Below the pieces are notes generated by a model. The model was not told the DNA's origin. It searched no databases and was given only the letters and a program-made list of their open reading frames with translations. A stretch of 8,046 nucleotides of DNA from the NCBI GenBank assembly GCA_012103495.1, contig WLWR01000066.1, positions 1 through 8,046 of the forward strand, in the 5' to 3' direction. The position numbers were made by a program, and so were the translations under genes. Source of the DNA: Legionellales bacterium. GTDB taxonomy: Bacteria; Pseudomonadota; Gammaproteobacteria; WLWR01. Below, in pieces: positions 6,522-8,046 of this stretch (position 1 is its first letter; each line of letters starts with the position of its first letter).

Positions 6522-6637
6522 CTGAGAAGCATCGCAAGAGGCTGTCCAATGCGAACTCTACTTACGGTTGGCTTGTATTACCTCAGGTGGCGTTTTACAG
6601 CGTGCAGTGGGCAGTAATGGGCTTCTCTATCAAACCA

Positions 6638-6646
6638 TGCTAAAAT
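6638..6646 (+). promoter_or_regulatory. Extended -10 promoter of the DUF2909-SURF1-SCO-like operon
   Basis: TGCTAAAAT is an extended -10 element (TGn with TAAAAT at 6641-6646, 5 of 6). No good -35 is seen 16-18 bases upstream. Transcription would start near 6653, about 35 bases before the first ATG at 6688. It indicates that the three genes are expressed here without the oxidase structural genes. Confidence 0.5.
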
Positions 6647-6687
6647 TCGCATCGAACAATTTTTTGCAGCCACGGTCACTCATTATC

Positions 6688-6903
6688 ATGCTTGCCAAAT
6701 TTATCATCATCGCCATCATGCTGATCATTTTATACTCTCTGGGCAGTGGGCTGTATTATTTAGTCCGCGATGAAGGCAAAACCAAACGCACGGTGAAATC
6801 ATTAACATGGCGCATCGTGTTATCCCTCTCGTTATTCTTCTTATTGCTCCTGGGTTATCTCGCCGGTTGGTGGCAGCCGCATGGCATTTATTCGTATGCG
6901 TAA
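6688..6903 (+). CDS. Twin transmembrane protein, DUF2909 type, linked to cytochrome oxidase assembly genes
   Basis: A 71-residue inner-membrane protein with two predicted membrane helices (about 4-25 and 41-60) joined by a short charged loop. The loop sequence YLVRDEGKTKRTVKSLTWRI and the ending GWWQPHGI fit, from memory, the small DUF2909 'twin transmembrane protein' found just before SURF1 in cytochrome c oxidase clusters of Pseudomonas and relatives. Its biochemical role is not known to me. The frame is open further upstream to 6568, but only the ATG at 6688 gives the family-like N-terminus MLAKFIIIAIML; no good ribosome binding site precedes it. The stop lies 5 bases before the SURF1 start, so the two are co-transcribed. 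Normally the oxidase subunit III gene lies immediately upstream; here there is a promoter and unassigned DNA instead. Confidence 0.85.
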   Translation: MLAKFIIIAIMLIILYSLGSGLYYLVRDEGKTKRTVKSLTWRIVLSLSLFFLLLLGYLAGWWQPHGIYSYA

Positions 6904-6908
6904 CATGT

Positions 6909-7613
6909 ATGAGCAGTGTAGGGTTCAAGATTTTTTACAGTATGGTGTGGTTGTTGATCATCGCCGCTTTGTTGGCGCTGAGTGTTTGGCAATGGCAGCG
7001 AGCACAATTTAAACAACAATTGCTAACCGAGCAACAACAATTGAGCCAACGAGCGCCGGTAGACTTGGCAACGATGGCAACTCCCGATTTATCTACGTTT
7101 TTACCGGTGAAAACCCACGGTATTTATTTAAATGATCAACACCTGTTGCTAGCCAATCAACATTACAAAGGGCGCTTGGGTTATGAAGTGATCACCCCGC
7201 TGCAAAGAGAGCATGACATTGTTCTAGTCATTCGTGGTTGGGCAGCTAGCAAACCCAATACTCGCTCCATTCCCACCGTGTTGCCGGTGTTGGGTGAGAC
7301 CACGGCACAAGGCATGGTGTATTGGCCACCAACCAAAGGCTTGCGCTTGCGCCAAGCCATTGAAGAAAATAAACACTGGCCACGCATTATTTCACGGGTG
7401 GATATCGCACAGATTCAAACATGGTTTGACCGACCGATTCAACCGTATTTAGTTCGCTTAACCGAGGCGGATCCGCACCGCTTAATTCAGGCTTGGATTC
7501 CAGTTCAAACCTCGCCTCATCGCCATTTGGGTTATGCATTGCAATGGTTTGGCTTAGCGATCGTTGCTATGATTGCGGCAATAGTCATTTACCGAAAACG
7601 AGGATCCGTATGA
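6909..7613 (+). CDS. SURF1 family cytochrome oxidase assembly protein
   Basis: SURF1 proteins are inner-membrane factors that help insert haem a into subunit I of cytochrome c oxidase. From the chosen start the protein has 234 residues. Its first membrane helix is at about 12-27, ending in the family-typical WQWQRAQFK. A periplasmic domain follows with GYEVITPLQ (91-99) and VIRGW (107-111), a variant of the usual NRGWV. The C-terminal HLGYALQWFGLA (206-217) leads into the second helix (about 213-228) and a positive tail. The open frame extends left to 6807 inside the preceding gene, but that part is not SURF1-like, so the ATG at 6909 is preferred. It lies 5 bases after the DUF2909 stop without a clear Shine-Dalgarno sequence, suggesting translational coupling. 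The stop overlaps the next start as ATGA. The topology and both hallmark ends make the assignment firm. Confidence 0.93.
   Translation: MSSVGFKIFYSMVWLLIIAALLALSVWQWQRAQFKQQLLTEQQQLSQRAPVDLATMATPDLSTFLPVKTHGIYLNDQHLLLANQHYKGRLGYEVITPLQREHDIVLVIRGWAASKPNTRSIPTVLPVLGETTAQGMVYWPPTKGLRLRQAIEENKHWPRIISRVDIAQIQTWFDRPIQPYLVRLTEADPHRLIQAWIPVQTSPHRHLGYALQWFGLAIVAMIAAIVIYRKRGSV
7600..7604 (+). promoter_or_regulatory. Ribosome binding site of the SCO-like gene
   Basis: GAGGA inside the end of the SURF1 gene lies 5 bases before the ATG at 7610. It supports the 4-base ATGA overlap between the two genes and the chosen start. Confidence 0.65.
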
Positions 7614-8046
7614 AACCAAAGCACTGGGGCACGATTGCATTACTCGCAGCCATTTTTATTTTGCCAGTGATTGCCGCCTGGTTTTTGTATTTAAAAGCCG
7701 GTGACTGGCAATTAGCCACGACCAATCGTGGCATATTGTTACAACCGCCATTAACAGTCGTGGGTGAATTGGCAACCGAAGATTGGCGCGGAAAATGGTT
7801 GTTGTTGTATGTAGACAGCCACTGCACTGATTTATGTAAACAGTCCGCTATCAACTTGGCTGAAGTCAATTTGGTCTTAAGCAAAGAAAGCAGCCGGATA
7901 CGTTCCGTATTGGCAACATTGCCATTGAGTGAAACAGCCGATGAAACAGATGCACATGGGGTACAACAAGCCCAACAACTAAACCCACATATCGAGCGGG
8001 TGGTATTAACCGCCGAGAATTTACAACAACTGCTGACCAATGACTA
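7610..8046 (+). CDS. SCO-like membrane-anchored protein with CxxxC motif, 3' end outside the window
   Basis: The first 145 codons of a protein that runs off the right edge. A single N-terminal membrane helix (about 7-28) is followed by a periplasmic domain with GKWLLLYVDSHCTDLCKQS (61-79). The cysteines C72 and C76 form the CxxxC motif that SCO copper chaperones use to bind copper or to act on thiols of the oxidase CuA site. The usual proline after the second cysteine of SCO1 is replaced by lysine, and the surrounding sequence is otherwise divergent. It therefore fits the poorly characterised SCO-related protein that often sits between SURF1 and the haem A synthase gene, rather than SCO1 itself. 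The conserved downstream histidine of SCO proteins would lie beyond the window, so metal binding cannot be judged. The start overlaps the SURF1 stop by 4 bases and has a good ribosome binding site. Confidence 0.8.
   Translation, partial: MKPKHWGTIALLAAIFILPVIAAWFLYLKAGDWQLATTNRGILLQPPLTVVGELATEDWRGKWLLLYVDSHCTDLCKQSAINLAEVNLVLSKESSRIRSVLATLPLSETADETDAHGVQQAQQLNPHIERVVLTAENLQQLLTND

Larger units (their letters stand above)
6336..6687. other. Gene-free stretch between folA and the oxidase-assembly operon
   Basis: About 350 bases without a believable gene. An open frame of 82 codons starts at 6395 on the plus strand, but it has no ribosome binding site and no recognisable sequence, and it overlaps the folA promoter. 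The stretch holds the folA promoter on its left, an orphan terminator-like stem at 6480-6521, and an extended -10 promoter at 6638-6646 for the genes to the right. The middle part (about 6400-6640) is otherwise unexplained; a small RNA or the remains of a lost gene are both possible. Confidence 0.6.

Noticed and set aside
6395..6643. 82-codon open frame on the plus strand upstream of the DUF2909 gene
   Set aside because: It has no ribosome binding site and no recognisable or compositionally protein-like sequence, its start overlaps the folA promoter, and its end overlaps the next promoter.
6448..6750. Three copies of GCAGTGGG as a regulatory repeat
   Set aside because: The 8-mers are irregularly spaced (156 and 139 bases), one lies inside a coding region, and the flanks do not match, so chance is sufficient.
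6807..6908. N-terminal extension of SURF1 into the preceding gene
   Set aside because: The extra 34 residues are read out of frame from the DUF2909 coding sequence and would place an unrelated hydrophobic stretch before the normal SURF1 membrane helix.
7585..8040. 151-codon minus-strand open frame opposite the SCO-like gene
   Set aside because: It is antisense to a well-supported coding region with a ribosome binding site and family motif, and its own translation resembles no known protein.

Overview
The window looks like chromosomal DNA of a gammaproteobacterium with roughly 40-48% G+C. This rests on the GlmS and FolA sequences, the twin-transmembrane-protein/SURF1/SCO-like gene order, and good sigma70-type extended -10 promoters. 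A Legionellales/Coxiella-like affiliation is possible, but that is an impression rather than something the sequence proves. The standard genetic code and ordinary start codons fit every gene.

Layout from left to right. Positions 1-95 hold the last codons of a REP-associated (Y1/IS200-like) transposase. It is followed by two perfect 49-bp direct repeats (115-163 and 170-218) that look like the non-coding repeats such transposases live with. Next comes a large gene (337-2919) for an unrecognised 860-residue protein with a central von Willebrand factor A domain that has a complete metal-ion (MIDAS) motif. A perfect 15-bp inverted repeat (2940-2973) separates it from glmS (2996-4819), the hexosamine-synthesis enzyme. 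An extended -10 promoter then drives a secreted L,D-transpeptidase (4927-5697), which ends in a strong rho-independent terminator. folA (dihydrofolate reductase) lies convergent on the minus strand (6335-5847). A gene-free stretch of about 350 bases (6336-6687) carries the folA promoter, an orphan terminator-like stem and a plus-strand promoter. The right end is a compact operon of cytochrome oxidase assembly genes: a twin-transmembrane DUF2909-type protein (6688-6903), SURF1 (6909-7613) and an SCO-like copper/thiol protein cut by the window edge (7610-8046).

How the parts fit. glmS supplies glucosamine-6-phosphate for peptidoglycan and lipopolysaccharide, and the L,D-transpeptidase remodels peptidoglycan in the periplasm, so these two share a cell-wall theme although they have separate promoters. 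The last three genes serve haem-copper oxidase assembly in the inner membrane, but the oxidase subunit genes that often precede them are not here. The least explained parts are the VWA gene with the transposase-associated repeats beside it, the palindrome that overlaps a possible glmS promoter, and the orphan stem between folA and the oxidase-assembly operon. I see no CRISPR array, tRNA, rRNA or complete mobile element.
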